From JBBAAS01 sp041658125 (GTDB taxonomy: Bacteria; Patescibacteriota; Microgenomatia; UBA12405), in contig JBBAAS010000020.1 in the NCBI GenBank assembly GCA_041658125.1, positions 1-12,464 of the forward strand: a DNA stretch of 12,464 nucleotides, given 5' to 3'. This document shows, one piece after another, positions 12,406 to 12,464 of this stretch (positions are counted from its first letter, which is position 1; each line of letters starts with the position of its first letter). The notes below the pieces were generated by a model that was not told the origin of the DNA, ran no database searches, and worked only from the letters and a program-made list of their open reading frames with translations. The position numbers and the translations under genes were made by a program.

Positions 12406-12464
12406 ATGCCAAACATCTTGTGGTTTCGTGATATCCGAATCGATGACATTTCAAAGGTAGGTGG
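12406..12464 (+). CDS. ppsA: Phosphoenolpyruvate synthase / pyruvate phosphate dikinase, N-terminus (partial)
   Basis: The last 59 bases encode MPNILWFRDIRIDDISKVGG in an open frame to the window end. This matches the very start of PEP synthases (for example VLWYNQLGMNDVDRVGG in E. coli), where the VGGK segment opens the ATP-grasp nucleotide-binding domain. The enzyme converts pyruvate to phosphoenolpyruvate with ATP; pyruvate phosphate dikinase shares this N-terminus less closely. The ATG start follows a good promoter by 7 nt and has no ribosome-binding site. The HrcA operator upstream suggests possible stress control. Only 19 full codons are visible, so the choice between the two enzymes is not secure. 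Confidence 0.75.
   Translation, partial: MPNILWFRDIRIDDISKVG

Noticed and set aside
12270..12431. 53-codon open frame after holA (starts MCNKYVHTIRLVLNQ)
   Set aside because: It runs through the CIRCE element and the ppsA promoter and overlaps the ppsA start out of frame; no family recognised. If a transcript is found starting near 12265 this should be reopened.

Overview
The window looks like part of the chromosome of a Patescibacteria (CPR) bacterium, most likely of the Microgenomates kind. This rests on gene style, not on a database match. The genes are compact, neighbours touch or overlap, almost no start has a Shine-Dalgarno sequence, and several promoters lie so close to the ATG that leaderless mRNAs are expected. 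Lgt and the DNA polymerase III delta subunit are shortened, PolX has no PHP domain, and no tRNA gene encodes its CCA end.

Layout, left to right. (1) 1-1140: the 3' end of ndk is coupled by a 1-nt overlap to a membrane-anchored M23 endopeptidase. Facing it are a 75-residue unknown protein behind a consensus sigma70 promoter and tRNA-Asp(GTC). (2) 1139-4275: a CYTH-domain protein is divergent from a run of polymerase-X, LemA and the HtpX protease. The divergent pair shares a palindromic -10 box. (3) 4357-8266: dnaE (with a complete set of PHP metal ligands), rplS and tRNA-Lys(TTT). (4) 8264-10145: an A+T-rich NCS1/CodB-like nucleobase permease lies between a 12-codon remnant of an lgt start, directly behind tRNA-Lys, and a complete lgt. 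This looks like an insertion scar. (5) 10067-11516: on the minus strand, a GT-C glycosyltransferase overlaps the lgt 3' end by 79 nt, followed by tRNA-Glu(TTC) and a degenerate, truncated tandem copy of that tRNA. (6) 11517-12464: a short holA behind a G-rich intergenic repeat, then a CIRCE operator and the start of ppsA.

Functionally the window mixes DNA replication and repair (dnaE, holA, polX), envelope work (M23 peptidase, LemA/HtpX, Lgt, GT-C transferase), translation (L19, three tRNAs) and nucleotide or central metabolism (ndk, nucleobase permease, ppsA). The best points for a second look are the CIRCE element upstream of ppsA, the duplicated lgt start around the permease, the tandem tRNA-Glu remnant, the repeated leaderless promoter layout, and the repeat that seems to supply holA with its only Shine-Dalgarno-like sequence. 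I did not find a CRISPR array, an insertion sequence or an obvious defence system.
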